Below the pieces are notes generated by a model. The model was given only the letters and a program-made list of their open reading frames with translations. It did no database searches and was not told the origin of the DNA. A stretch of 55,046 nt of DNA from DATGZX01 sp035296965 (lineage in GTDB: Bacteria; Planctomycetota; Planctomycetia; Gemmatales; Gemmataceae): assembly GCA_035296965.1 (NCBI GenBank), contig DATGZX010000044.1, forward strand, positions 1 to 55,046, given 5' to 3'. The position numbers and the translations under genes are program-made. Position 1 is the stretch's first letter. Every line of letters begins with the position of its first letter. Positions 24,045-32,974 of the stretch are shown in pieces.

Positions 24045-24476
24045 TTACTCGGGCTTCTTCGACTCATCCTCCTTGCCCCCCTTCGGTTCGTCCTCGAACT
24101 CTTTCATGATCGATGATTTCAAGCCCTGCAGTTTCTCCTCCGTAGCCTCCTCCAGGTCTTTCATTTTGGATTGGAGGTCCAGGTGTTTTTTGGACAGGCC
24201 CTCGATCTCCTTTTCCGTCTTTACCTTGGCGTCGCCGGTCAAGTCCTTGGCCTTGTCCTTGAGCTTGGCCAGTTTCTTCTTCATGCCGCCGGACTTCTCG
24301 TTCAAGATCTTTTGGAATTCCTCCTTGTCCTGCTTGAACTTAGTCAAATTGACATTGAGATTGGCCTTGACCTGATCCCCCTCTTTCTTGCCGCCGAAGT
24401 CGAACCATCCGCGCCAGAGGCCGACGCCAAGGACCACGATGGCAACCAGCACGACGAGGACGAGTAAATTCTTCAC
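24045..24476 (-). CDS. Single-pass membrane protein with long coiled coil
   Basis: 143 residues from a GTG start at 24476, preceded by AAAAGGAGA. An N-terminal membrane helix (NLLVLVVLVAIVVLGVGLWRGWF, 3-25) is followed by a Lys/Glu-rich, mostly helical region (KKKLAKLKDKAKDLTGDAKVKTEKEIEGLSKKHLDLQSKMKDLEEA) ending in a charged tail. No enzymatic motif. The spacing suggests an envelope coiled coil of unknown role. Confidence 0.65.
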   Translation of the reverse strand: MKNLLVLVVLVAIVVLGVGLWRGWFDFGGKKEGDQVKANLNVNLTKFKQDKEEFQKILNEKSGGMKKKLAKLKDKAKDLTGDAKVKTEKEIEGLSKKHLDLQSKMKDLEEATEEKLQGLKSSIMKEFEDEPKGGKEDESKKPE

Positions 24477-24668
24477 GGCGGTAATCTCCTTTTGATTGAA
24501 CCAAGTATTTTGGCCGGGCCTGGTCTGGACCTGGCGACGGGAGAATAGGAGCGTGCTTCCAGTCTCTGCATGGACAAGAGTAGAATACGCGTCCCGCGCT
24601 GACATTTCCACTCATTGTCGAGCAAGCGGATTCGCTGGAGCGCCAGCTTCGATGTGGGCCCTCAGATT

Positions 24669-26090
24669 TTATCTATTCAAGAGCCGCAAGAGCACGTCGA
24701 GGTTGTGCCGGGCGCCAGCGTTGCCTGGGTCGAGCACCAGCACCTGACGCAGGCATTGCTCCGCGGCGGCCCAGTCGCGGCCTTCAGTTAGCAGGACGTG
24801 GCTGAGGCAGACGTGCAGAGGTACCGCTTGCGGCGCGCGGCCAAGCGCTTCTTCCAGGAGGCGGCGCGCTTCTCCGAACTCCCTGCGCGCCATGTGGAGG
24901 CTGCTACGCAGCAATACTGCATCGATCGTTTTGGCAGGGTTGGCCTCGAGACGCCCGGCGGCTTCCTCCATTTCGCCGAGGTTTTCCAAGCGTCCTTGTC
25001 TTCGCCACACCTCTCCGAGTCCGAGCCAGGCATCGGTGTAGTCGGGCCGCTCGGCCAGCACCGCGCGCCATTCCGTCTCCGCTTCCTCCAGGCGCCCTTG
25101 TTGGAAATACAAATCACCCAGGTGTTGGTGAGCAAGGTGGCCATGGACTCCCGCATCGAGCGCAACGAGCTGCTCTCCCGGCCCACTCCCCAGGAGATGA
25201 CGCAAGCACATCTCCGCTCCCGCGGCATCGCCCAGTTGTGCGCGCAGCACTCCTTCCATGTAAAGGAGTTCAGCGTCGTCGGGGAACCGGGCACGGGCCT
25301 CCTGGCAAATAGCGAACGCTTCCTGCTTTTGGCCCAGGCCATAATGGGAGTTGACAAGCAGCGCGTACGCCTTGCGCATGCTGGAAAGTCCCGGCCCCGA
25401 ACGTTGCAGACTGCCCTGGAGAAAAGGTATGGCCTCGGTCGGCCGACCCAGGTCCAGATGGGTCCAACCGAGGTGGAAGAGAACGATGGGGTCGTCGGGG
25501 TGTTCCGCCTGATCCAGTTGCAGGAGCCGCAGGTTACGCTCGTTCTTGCGTCGGCGCTGGTCCTCATCCTGGTAACCGGCATGCTGGATGACGATGCCGG
25601 TCGGCCGCAGCGCGCCCCCCAGCCGTTCGATGGCGGGGACGATCTGCTCGTGGACGCGATATTGCCAGCGGATGTCGGGATGATTGGGGAAGAGCCGAAT
25701 GTGATCGACGACCATGGCCGTGCCAGTCCGCGCGTTGGGCAAGCAGCGGCATTGCATGCTGTAGCCGGCTATCTCCGGTTGCAAGCCGGTGAACAGTGCA
25801 CGCAGCTTGGCGCGGTTGTCCTCGTCGAGGCGATCGTCTGCATCCAGCCAGAAGATCCAATCTCCGCCGGCCAGCCGGAGACTTTCATTGCGGGCGGCGG
25901 CGAAGCTATCCACCCAGGGAAATTCGTGAACCCGCGCCCCCAGGCGGCGGGCCAGGTCGCGCGTGCCATCGGTCGAGCCGGTGTCCACCACGATCGTTTC
26001 ATGCATCAGGCCGGCTGCGGAGTCCAGGCAGGCCTGGAGGTTCCTTTCCTCATCCTTGACAATGAGGCAGAGCGACACCCGTGGCGGCAT
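24669..26090 (-). CDS. Family 2 glycosyltransferase with C-terminal TPRs
   Basis: 473 residues. The GT-A domain occupies about 1-230: VSLCLIVKDEERNLQACLDS, ETIVVDTGSTDGTRDLARRLGARV, and the metal-binding WLDADDRLD (DxD). Tetratricopeptide repeats follow (IVLFHLGWTHLDLGRPTEAIPFL, QHLGDLYFQQGRLEEAETEWRAVLAERPDY). The build is that of the SunS-like/TPR glycosyltransferases. It lies near the TPR-sulfotransferase, so both may modify surface proteins, but substrates are unknown. Confidence 0.87.
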   Translation of the reverse strand: MPPRVSLCLIVKDEERNLQACLDSAAGLMHETIVVDTGSTDGTRDLARRLGARVHEFPWVDSFAAARNESLRLAGGDWIFWLDADDRLDEDNRAKLRALFTGLQPEIAGYSMQCRCLPNARTGTAMVVDHIRLFPNHPDIRWQYRVHEQIVPAIERLGGALRPTGIVIQHAGYQDEDQRRRKNERNLRLLQLDQAEHPDDPIVLFHLGWTHLDLGRPTEAIPFLQGSLQRSGPGLSSMRKAYALLVNSHYGLGQKQEAFAICQEARARFPDDAELLYMEGVLRAQLGDAAGAEMCLRHLLGSGPGEQLVALDAGVHGHLAHQHLGDLYFQQGRLEEAETEWRAVLAERPDYTDAWLGLGEVWRRQGRLENLGEMEEAAGRLEANPAKTIDAVLLRSSLHMARREFGEARRLLEEALGRAPQAVPLHVCLSHVLLTEGRDWAAAEQCLRQVLVLDPGNAGARHNLDVLLRLLNR

Positions 26091-26283
26091 GGTAGTATCC
26101 CGGGAGAGCTATGCAAAGAAGATCAGGAAATTGACTTCCAGAAGTTGATGATACACCATGTTCCCGCCGATCGGCAGAAGGGTCGGAAATGCTATGGCGG
26201 AAAAGACCGCAGCACTACAATACCCTAGCGCGGACTAGGAAGGTTGGTCCCAGGATCGCCAGGCCAAAGAAAGGAACCAAAAC

Positions 26284-27216
26284 ATGGCCAAGAAAGGAAT
26301 TGCAGCAACAGTAGACAAACAACATGTCCCGGAGCGTGGAGGTCCGGCCGTCAAGCTGGATCGTGCCTCCGCGACAGAGCCGCACAGGCTAGACCTTTCG
26401 GAAGCACAACGCCACACCATCCTCAAATATGCCGGATTGCCCGCTCAGCTGGCTGAGCGCTTCGAGAACGCGGACGCCAAGGCAAAAGGCGTGGAGTTCA
26501 ATCTCGATGAACTGGACGAACTCCTCGATTACGTCGAAGGTTCAGTCTATCGAGCGAAAGGGAATGAGAGGCAAAAAGTCCTCCGGATCGCTGACAAAGT
26601 GTCGAACCTTCTTGGCAGCAAGATCGACGCGCGCTTGGTCCCCAAACGCCCGTTTTCGAAAAAGGTCGACAGCGTTTTTCAGATCAAAGTGACCTTGTGT
26701 GGCATCGACCCGCTGATTTGGCGACGACTGCAGACGAAGGACTGTACCCTGGAAGAGCTTCATTCACTCATTCAAATTACGATGGGCTGGGAATTCGAGC
26801 ATCTTTATTCGTTCGACATCGGCGGCGTGGAATATACGGACGCAGAAGCGCCGAGCGGCGATGAGGCCGGGGACGCCAGCGCCGTCAGGCTGAGCGACGT
26901 GCTTCCGGTAGAGAACCGTCGGCCGCGCTTCATTTATGTGTACGACTTCGGGGATGATTGGACGCATCAATTGATTGTCGAAGAACGCTTCCCACCCCAT
27001 GAGGGAGCGCCCTACCCCATTTGCCTGGCTGGCCAAAGAGCCTGCCCACCGGAAGACTGTGGCGGCCCTTGGGGGTACGGCGACATGCTGGAAGTCATCC
27101 AGGACAAGGATCACGACCGGTACGATGAAATCCGTGAATGGCTCGGGGAGGAATTCGATCCGGAAGCATTCGACATCAACAAGGTTAACAGGGAGCTGGC
27201 AAAGCAGCGCAGATGA
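26284..27216 (+). CDS. Plasmid pRiA4b ORF3-like family protein
   Basis: 310 residues; ATG 26284 with GAAAGGAA upstream. The C-terminal domain (about 135-300) has the family signature: FQIKVTLCGIDPLIWRRLQTKDCTLEELHSLIQITMGWEFEHLYSF, VYDFGDDWTHQLIVEER, CLAGQRACPPEDCGGPWGY. The N-terminal 130 residues are a helical region of its own. The family is common on plasmids, on IS1096-type elements and in soil bacteria; its function is not established. No transposase lies nearby. Confidence 0.8.
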   Translation: MAKKGIAATVDKQHVPERGGPAVKLDRASATEPHRLDLSEAQRHTILKYAGLPAQLAERFENADAKAKGVEFNLDELDELLDYVEGSVYRAKGNERQKVLRIADKVSNLLGSKIDARLVPKRPFSKKVDSVFQIKVTLCGIDPLIWRRLQTKDCTLEELHSLIQITMGWEFEHLYSFDIGGVEYTDAEAPSGDEAGDASAVRLSDVLPVENRRPRFIYVYDFGDDWTHQLIVEERFPPHEGAPYPICLAGQRACPPEDCGGPWGYGDMLEVIQDKDHDRYDEIREWLGEEFDPEAFDINKVNRELAKQRR

Positions 27217-27291
27217 CGAGGTCCAGGCCATCTTCTTCAAGAGGCAAAGGGGGGTCGTCCTCCGTTTTCGCCAATGTGCAGAATTTGCGAA

Positions 27292-28503
27292 TTACCGGAT
27301 CTTCTTCTCTCCAATGCAGAACAGGTGCTGATCCGAGCGCAGGAAAATGGCCCCGTCGGCAAAGGCCGGCGTCGCCGAGATCTTTTCGCCCAGCGGATTC
27401 GTGGACAACACATTGGGCTTGTCGCCGGCGAGGATCACGGTCGCTATGCCATCTTCGTTGACGAGATAAATCTTGCCGTCGCCCGCCACCGGCGACGCTG
27501 CAAACGGGCCCTTGGCGCGCTGCTGCCAGAGCAGGTTGCCCGTGGCCGCGTCGCCGCAGTTTAGGCCGACCGAGCCGATCGAGTAAACCCTACCTTGATA
27601 GAGGAGCGGCGTTCCGTAGCCGCTGGGCCGCAGCTTGTTGTTTTTCCAGACGACTTGTGGCCTGTCGCCACCGGGCCGCAGGGCAGTCAGCTCACCGGCC
27701 GCGACCAGCACCAGGCCGTTCGCAGGGGCGGGCGAAGGGATGGTGGACATCCCGGCAGCGGTGTAGTTCCAGCGCTTGGAGCCGGTCAGCGGATCGTAGG
27801 CGGCCAACTCCTGACCGGACTGGAAGAGCACGCTCGCCTGGTCGCCATCCGCGATGACCAGCGGTGTCGTCCAGTTGATGTCGCGGGGCAGCGCTTCCTT
27901 CCAGCGATTCTTGCCGGTCGCCTTATCGAGGCCGGCCACGAACGACTCGCCCATGTTCTGCATCGGCACGATCAGCACGTCCTTCCACAACACCAGCGAG
28001 GCAGCCATGCCCACCTGGTTGGTGATGGTCGGATAATCGCCCACCAGCGAGCGGTACCATTGCAGATTTCCGTCCGCGTCGAGACAGACCAGATCGCCGG
28101 TGGCGAACAGGGCGAACACCTGCTTCCCGTCGGTCACGGGGGTGGGTGCTGCCATGCAGGTCGCCTCGTTCGAGGTGGTGTCGCCTGTCGCCCAGAACTG
28201 GCGCTCCCAGAGCTTCTTGCCGCCTGCGAGATCGAAACAGAGCACGTGCAGCCGGCTCTGGTCGTGCCGGCTCGACGCCGTGATGTAGACCCGGCCGCCG
28301 GCGATGACCGGGCATGATAGGCCGCGGCCAGGCAGATCCGCCTGCCAGCGGATGTTTGCGGAGGCGCTCCACTTGATCGGCAGCCCGGTTTCCGCGGACA
28401 CGCCGGTGCCGTCATTCCCGCGGAACCGAGTCCAATCGCCGGCCGGCAGCGAAGCGACGGCCACAAGCCAGCAGGCCAGGCCGAGGGCACGGTGCATATT
28501 CAT
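27292..28503 (-). CDS. Exported PQQ-type beta-propeller protein
   Basis: 403 residues from ATG 28503, behind GGAAGG. The start overlaps the upstream gene's stop (ATGA), so translation is coupled. A signal peptide (LGLACWLVAVASLPAG) is followed by repeated propeller blades: WTRFRGNDGTGVSAETGLP, VYITASSRHDQSRLHVLCFDLAGGKKLWERQFW, FALFATGDLVCLDADGNLQWY, ELAAYDPLTGSKRWNY. This is the BamB/quinoprotein-like fold seen in hundreds of planctomycete secreted proteins. The intact blades and missing catalytic Asp/Glu pattern suggest a scaffold or carbohydrate-related role rather than dehydrogenase activity. Confidence 0.82.
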   Translation of the reverse strand: MNMHRALGLACWLVAVASLPAGDWTRFRGNDGTGVSAETGLPIKWSASANIRWQADLPGRGLSCPVIAGGRVYITASSRHDQSRLHVLCFDLAGGKKLWERQFWATGDTTSNEATCMAAPTPVTDGKQVFALFATGDLVCLDADGNLQWYRSLVGDYPTITNQVGMAASLVLWKDVLIVPMQNMGESFVAGLDKATGKNRWKEALPRDINWTTPLVIADGDQASVLFQSGQELAAYDPLTGSKRWNYTAAGMSTIPSPAPANGLVLVAAGELTALRPGGDRPQVVWKNNKLRPSGYGTPLLYQGRVYSIGSVGLNCGDAATGNLLWQQRAKGPFAASPVAGDGKIYLVNEDGIATVILAGDKPNVLSTNPLGEKISATPAFADGAIFLRSDQHLFCIGEKKIR

Positions 28504-29675
28504 GGCTGCGCCTTCCTTTCCGTTGTAGCGGGCTTGCTCTTGGGCGTATCGACCGTGAATGGCACTGCCCCTCCCAGTGCGTCGCTGAGGCGAAGCTGGA
28601 ACAACCACGACTGCGCCCACGACTCCGTCTGTTCGTTCTGACAAACCTTGATGAGGATGTCATTCTTGCCGGCCCGAAGCGTCCCCGTGCCGATATGCTG
28701 GTCGACTCGCATGTTGTGGTGGTACTCGTCGCGGAAGAAGATCTGTTTGCCGTTGAGGAAGATCTTGACGGCATTGAAGCTGCCGGCGCGCACCTGCACG
28801 GGCCGTTCGACGGGCGAATCGACAACGGCATAAGCGTAGGCCACCGCGCTCATGTGCTTACCAAGTGCTTTGTTGAAATCTACGATGCCGTAGGGATCGC
28901 TGGTCGTGTGTTCGCTCCAGCGGACGTGGGCGTTCTTCTTGCCTTCGTAGTCCGCAGACAGCTCGATCGCCTTCTCGGGCGGGTAAGCTGGGCCGAAGCC
29001 ATTTCCGTTGGTGTTGTCGAAAGGTCCGATGATTTGCCAGGAGCGCACGAAGCCGTACTGATTGGGCACGTCGATGCTGATGCCCAGGGCCTTGAGCTGC
29101 TTGATGGCCAGCTCAACCTGGTCGCGATCCCGAGCCGCGAACAAGGCCTTTCCGTAAGCGGCGGCCGCGGCGGCCCGTAGTTTCTTGTTGAAAAGGTCTT
29201 TTCCTTCCTGTAAGACCGCAGCCACGGCGTCGCGGCGCAACTCGGCACCGGGGTCTTCCAGCATGGCTGGCAGCAGCCGCGCGGGCGCTGCCGCATCGAC
29301 GCGCACGAGCCATTCGTAAGCCAGCCGTCGCGCCTGGCCGTCGTGCCCGGTCTCTTTGACGAATTTCTCCAGCCGGGCAGCCGGCAGCGGTCGCCCCGCG
29401 GCCAGTTCGCGTTCGGCGATGGCATCGACTGCCGCCCGCAGCCAGTTGGCGGCGGTGGCGTCGGCGCCATCGAACGCGGCGAGGATGGTCGGCAGCTTCT
29501 CGGGCCCCTGCCGGGCCAGCTCACGCCATGCGCTGGCCGCTTCCACATTCCCCTGTCCTTCCCTGCCTACTTTCTTGATGCGCTCCAAAGCGGTCTCGAC
29601 CGGCTCCGCGCCGAGCAGCACCGGCGCGAGTGCCAGTAGTGTGAACAATGCGATGGTCTGTATGGTCCTTGGCAT
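28500..29675 (-). CDS. Exported protein with helical repeats and a jelly-roll-like C-terminus
   Basis: 391 residues. It has a signal peptide (TIALFTLLALAPVLLGAEP), then helical repeats of HEAT type (about 25-200) and a C-terminal beta-rich domain (WQIIGPFDNTNGNGF, then FNAVKIFLNGKQIFFRDEYHH, GTLRAGKNDILIKVCQNEQTESWAQSWLFQLRL). The latter resembles galactose-binding/sialate-esterase-type accessory domains. It is the first gene of the operon with the propeller protein (4-base overlap), so the two exported proteins may act together on a polymer or surface. Confidence 0.65.
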   Translation of the reverse strand: MPRTIQTIALFTLLALAPVLLGAEPVETALERIKKVGREGQGNVEAASAWRELARQGPEKLPTILAAFDGADATAANWLRAAVDAIAERELAAGRPLPAARLEKFVKETGHDGQARRLAYEWLVRVDAAAPARLLPAMLEDPGAELRRDAVAAVLQEGKDLFNKKLRAAAAAAYGKALFAARDRDQVELAIKQLKALGISIDVPNQYGFVRSWQIIGPFDNTNGNGFGPAYPPEKAIELSADYEGKKNAHVRWSEHTTSDPYGIVDFNKALGKHMSAVAYAYAVVDSPVERPVQVRAGSFNAVKIFLNGKQIFFRDEYHHNMRVDQHIGTGTLRAGKNDILIKVCQNEQTESWAQSWLFQLRLSDALGGAVPFTVDTPKSKPATTERKAQP

Positions 29676-29813
29676 GAACGACTCCGATGGGAGATTTCAG
29701 CGAAGCTTGGGAGCGTCAAGCGGGCTTCGGCGATTTTAGAGGGATGATAGACGTGGCTCAATGGCAATAAGCGGGAGGCGAGTCAAACATGGCGAAGCTC
29801 TCCTGAGTCTGCA

Positions 29814-30003
29814 GGGTGCGTCAAGCGTATTCGCGCCGACGCACCTTTCCAAGGTCGGTGCTTTGGCGCGTGTTTCACCCAATGGCCAGAACAAGACGTG
29901 CGTCTTCGAGTACTCCAAGGCGCGTGGTGAAGCGCCACCAGGAAGTGGTGCCGTGCTCGTTACTTGGAATGGTGCGTCGGCGCGAGTACGCTTGACGCAT
30001 CCC
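29814..30003. repeat. MITE-like inverted-repeat element, copy 1 (190 bp)
   Basis: Termini 29814-29845 and 29971-30003 are near-perfect inverted repeats (GGGTGCGTCAAGCGTATTC at the left end) with one indel and one mismatch. A related 114-bp copy lies at 31969-32082. It fills most of the gene-free stretch 29676-30096, where nothing else is seen. Both copies have flanks reading AGTCTG at the left. Confidence 0.65.
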
Positions 30004-30096
30004 TGCTCCTGGATCGTGGTGAAATGAGCGTCGCGAGTCCAGATTCAAGGCCTTTGCGGCCGGCGTCAACTTCACCATTGTACATCGAACAGACAA

Positions 30097-31368
30097 TCAT
30101 TTCGTCGGTCGCGGTCGGTTGAACATCATATGGACGAGCTTATCGCTGAAGAGAGAGAAATGCGCATCCAGCTTGCGGTAGTCAAGGAAGCTCGAGTCCA
30201 TGTTTGTCTTCTTCGAGTCCGGCTCGCCGTATGCCCGGATAATGTCGGCTGTGCTCGCGCCCAGAGTGATACCTTTGTCGGTCTTGCCGCTAAAGTCGCG
30301 GACCCGCACAGCCATCTCCACCTGGGACACACAGGAGATCATTGCCACGCCATATACCTTGTTCACGCCGATAAAGTAGCCGCGCGAGCCATAGTTCATA
30401 TCGACGTAACCGTTCTTGCCCAGTTCCTGGACTCCATCCGGCTTGCCGAGGAGCCTTTCCACTTCCGGGCGTGACATGCCGAACTTCACGGGGCCGATTC
30501 CCACGAGCGGCGTGACGACTAAGTCCTTGAGCTGCGGATCGGCAGGAGCAGCCGGCAACTCGGCGACACCCTCGGTTTCGAGCTTGTAACCGGCCGGCGG
30601 CTTAAAGGCGAACAGCTTGGCATCCAACTCCTTGTCGAAAACGAAGTCATCCACGATGATCTCGCCGGCCTTGCCGTCGTCTTTCCCCTCGACCTCGATG
30701 CGCACCGGCAGCCGGGTCTTGGCGTCCGCCCAGACCGTGAGATCAGGTGGCGAGCCTACTGGGCCGGACCCTGCCATTTTGACCACAAAGCCGAGCACTT
30801 CTTTGCCGTTGAGCTTTTTCCCGGGCAGGGCCTTGGCGGAGGTATCGTTCGGCAGATTCTTGACGTGTTCATACAGATTGACCTGCGGCGTGTTCCAGCC
30901 TTGCACAAGTGTGGCTTCGCGCTTTTGCGAATTGACCAGCAGTACTCGGTGCTTACCGATGTCCATGATGGTGTAGCTGCCGTCGCTCCCTTCGGTGCGC
31001 CACAGCCCGTTGCCAAGAATCAGCATGCGAACCGACTCGTCCGGTTCACCTTTGATCCGCGTGACCTGTCGGCAGGTCACGGAATGCGACGATTGCATGG
31101 CGGCCTGCACCTCGGCAAGGGCGGTACGGGCTGAGGACGGCGATGGCAACAGCCAGGCAAACAAGGTGCCAACGCCCAATAAGACCGCGGCGGCAACAGC
31201 AAAGCGTTTCAGCATGATCTTTCTCCTGGATGATAGCTTGGTCACGCGAGCCTGGAGGAGAGCAAGTCGCACCCGTTCCACAGCGGTGCGTGTGGCCTCG
31301 GGGGTTGGCTTCAGGTTGCCCAGCCGTTCAAGCCGGCGGATCAATTCGTCGTTGTGGAAATCGCTCAT
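30097..31368 (-). CDS. Membrane-anchored LolA-like protein, probable regulator of the adjacent sigma factor
   Basis: 423 residues from ATG 31368, which overlaps the sigma stop (ATGA). A cytoplasmic N-terminus (about 1-50, helical, ALLQARVTKLSSRRK) and one membrane helix (FAVAAAVLLGVGTLFAWLL) precede an exported region. Its first half resembles the LolA/outer-membrane-lipoprotein-sorting fold (ALAEVQAAMQSSHSVTCRQVTRIKGE, then VWADAKTRLPVRIEVEGKD). The second half (about 290-423, VGIGPVKFGMSRPEVERLLGKP) has two SmpA/BamE-like repeats of the type G-M-S-R-x-E-V-E-x-L-L-G-K-P. Position and topology suggest an anti-sigma sensor of the cell envelope. It has no clear ZAS zinc motif. Confidence 0.65.
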   Translation of the reverse strand: MSDFHNDELIRRLERLGNLKPTPEATRTAVERVRLALLQARVTKLSSRRKIMLKRFAVAAAVLLGVGTLFAWLLPSPSSARTALAEVQAAMQSSHSVTCRQVTRIKGEPDESVRMLILGNGLWRTEGSDGSYTIMDIGKHRVLLVNSQKREATLVQGWNTPQVNLYEHVKNLPNDTSAKALPGKKLNGKEVLGFVVKMAGSGPVGSPPDLTVWADAKTRLPVRIEVEGKDDGKAGEIIVDDFVFDKELDAKLFAFKPPAGYKLETEGVAELPAAPADPQLKDLVVTPLVGIGPVKFGMSRPEVERLLGKPDGVQELGKNGYVDMNYGSRGYFIGVNKVYGVAMISCVSQVEMAVRVRDFSGKTDKGITLGASTADIIRAYGEPDSKKTNMDSSFLDYRKLDAHFSLFSDKLVHMMFNRPRPTK

Positions 31369-31886
31369 TCCTGCGTACCTCCCTTCTGCGGCTCGCTTGC
31401 CGCCGGTCGTAGGATCGTTCGCAACTGTCCAAGTGCCTTGTGGCACAGCCCACGCACCTGATGTTCCGTCTTACCAAGCTGTTCCGCGATCTCTGTATAT
31501 TCCAGATGTTGCAGATAGCGCAGCACGAGAACTTGCTGATTCAGCTCGGAGAGGTTGCTCATGGCATCGAGGATCTGTTCCAGTTCCTCAGCGTCGATCA
31601 GCCTCTTAAGGGACGATTCCGCAGGAGCCGCCGGTTCGGTTCGCAACGGCACGGTTGGTCGTTGGGCTCGCCGCCAGTCGAAGGCCAGGTGAATGGCCGT
31701 GCGGAACAGGTAGGCTTTGCGGTTGTCCGCACGGATGAGCCGGCCTGACCTTCGCAGCTTGAGGAAGAGTTCCTGCAGGAGATCCTCGGCCACATCGGTG
31801 CGCATCGTGAGCCGCGCAAAGAGCGCGTGCAACTCGGCTCCATGCATTTCCAGGAGACTCAACAACCCATCCGGGTCAGAAATCAC
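31365..31886 (-). CDS. ECF RNA polymerase sigma factor
   Basis: 173 residues, GTG start at 31886 with AAGGAG upstream. Region 2 (LFARLTMRTDVAEDLLQELFLKLRRSGRL...NRKAYLFRTAIHLAFDWRRAQRP) and region 4 (LSELNQQVLVLRYLQHLEYTEIAEQLGKTEHQVRGLCHKALGQLR) are both clear. Translation is coupled to the downstream membrane LolA-like protein, which is the likely inhibitor or sensor. Such ECF pairs are plentiful in planctomycetes. Confidence 0.9.
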   Translation of the reverse strand: MISDPDGLLSLLEMHGAELHALFARLTMRTDVAEDLLQELFLKLRRSGRLIRADNRKAYLFRTAIHLAFDWRRAQRPTVPLRTEPAAPAESSLKRLIDAEELEQILDAMSNLSELNQQVLVLRYLQHLEYTEIAEQLGKTEHQVRGLCHKALGQLRTILRPAASEPQKGGTQE

Positions 31887-31968
31887 TACGTTCTCCTTGA
31901 CGCTTCACCCCTTAAGACGGAGTTCGACCACTACGCGCAACTGTGTGAATGCATAATTTCAGTCTGTA

Positions 31969-32082
31969 GGGATGCGTCAAGCGTACTCGCGCCGACGCAC
32001 CATTCCAAGAGGGCGCCTTGGCGCAGCTTTCACTGCATGGCCCGCATAAAAGTGCGTCGGCGCGAGTACGCTTGACACACCC
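31969..32082. repeat. MITE-like inverted-repeat element, copy 2 (114 bp)
   Basis: Left terminus 31969-32001 is GGGATGCGTCAAGCGTACTC and onward; the right terminus 32052-32082 is its near-perfect complement. The left end matches copy 1 (29814) over about 30 bases and the interior is partly similar but shorter. It sits between the sigma gene and the SDR gene. Confidence 0.65.
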
Positions 32083-32146
32083 TACTCCTCGCTGCGGTAG
32101 CTCTGTTATCATCAATCGGCCTGGAATTAACCTTCGAGGAGACCCG

Positions 32147-32926
32147 ATGCACCTTCGCGACAAAGTGATCGTGGTTACGGGAGGCGCGAGCGGCATTGGC
32201 CAGGCGCTGTGCCGGCGTTTCTGGGCCGAGGGCGCCCGTGGCGTGGTCGTGGCGGACAGGGACGCTGAGGGCGCGCGCAAGGTGGCAGCCGAGATCGGCG
32301 GGCTGGCGCTGCCGGTCGACGTGAGTAACGAACCAGAGATCGTCCGTCTCGTGGAACAGGCGACGGCAGCTTTTGGACCGATCGACCTGTTCTGCTCCAA
32401 CGCCGGGATTGCGGGGGAGCCTGGGGGCCCGGAAGTAGCCAACGCGAGCTGGCAAAAGACCTGGGAAGTCAACGTCATGGCCCACGTCTACGCCGCCCGC
32501 GCGGTCCTCCCCGCGATGCTTGCCCGCGGCCAGGGCTACCTCTTGCAGACGGCATCCGCGGCGGGGCTTTTGACCCAGGTCGGCGCCGCGCCTTATTCCG
32601 TCACCAAGCACGCCGCCGTCGCCTTCGCGGAATGGCTGGCGATCACCTACGCAGACCGGGGCATCAAGGTTTCTTGCCTCTGCCCCATGGGCGTGCACAC
32701 GAAGCTTCTGGATGACACCATAGGTCCCGTGCGCGACATGTTGCGTGCGGAAGCGCTCGAACCCGAGGCGGTAGCTGAAACAGTGATTGCTGGGCTGGCA
32801 GCGGAGCAGTTTCTTATTCTGCCCCATCCCCAGGTCGCGGAGTATGTTCGCCGCAAGGCCAGCGACCACGACCGCTGGCTGAGGGGAATGCGCCGCTTGC
32901 AGGATCAATGGGGTGTTGGACGGTGA
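32147..32926 (+). CDS. Short-chain dehydrogenase/reductase
   Basis: 259 residues; ATG 32147 behind GAGGAG. Classical SDR features are present: NAD(P) motif TGGASGIG (residues about 11-18), NAG in SNAGIAG, and active site YSVTKHA with the usual upstream serine at TASAAGLL. Substrate unknown. The next gene begins 48 bases downstream on the same strand, so it may be in one transcript with the cytochrome protein. An N-terminal extension to 32018 would be read from the MITE-like element and is rejected. Confidence 0.88.
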   Translation: MHLRDKVIVVTGGASGIGQALCRRFWAEGARGVVVADRDAEGARKVAAEIGGLALPVDVSNEPEIVRLVEQATAAFGPIDLFCSNAGIAGEPGGPEVANASWQKTWEVNVMAHVYAARAVLPAMLARGQGYLLQTASAAGLLTQVGAAPYSVTKHAAVAFAEWLAITYADRGIKVSCLCPMGVHTKLLDDTIGPVRDMLRAEALEPEAVAETVIAGLAAEQFLILPHPQVAEYVRRKASDHDRWLRGMRRLQDQWGVGR

Positions 32927-32974
32927 GATCGATTAAACTTGCGGCATGGTGAGGACCGGAATAAGAGTTAAATC

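Noticed and set aside
24798..26228. 476-codon plus-strand ORF
   Set aside because: Antisense to the TPR-glycosyltransferase with its DxD and TPR motifs; no own support.
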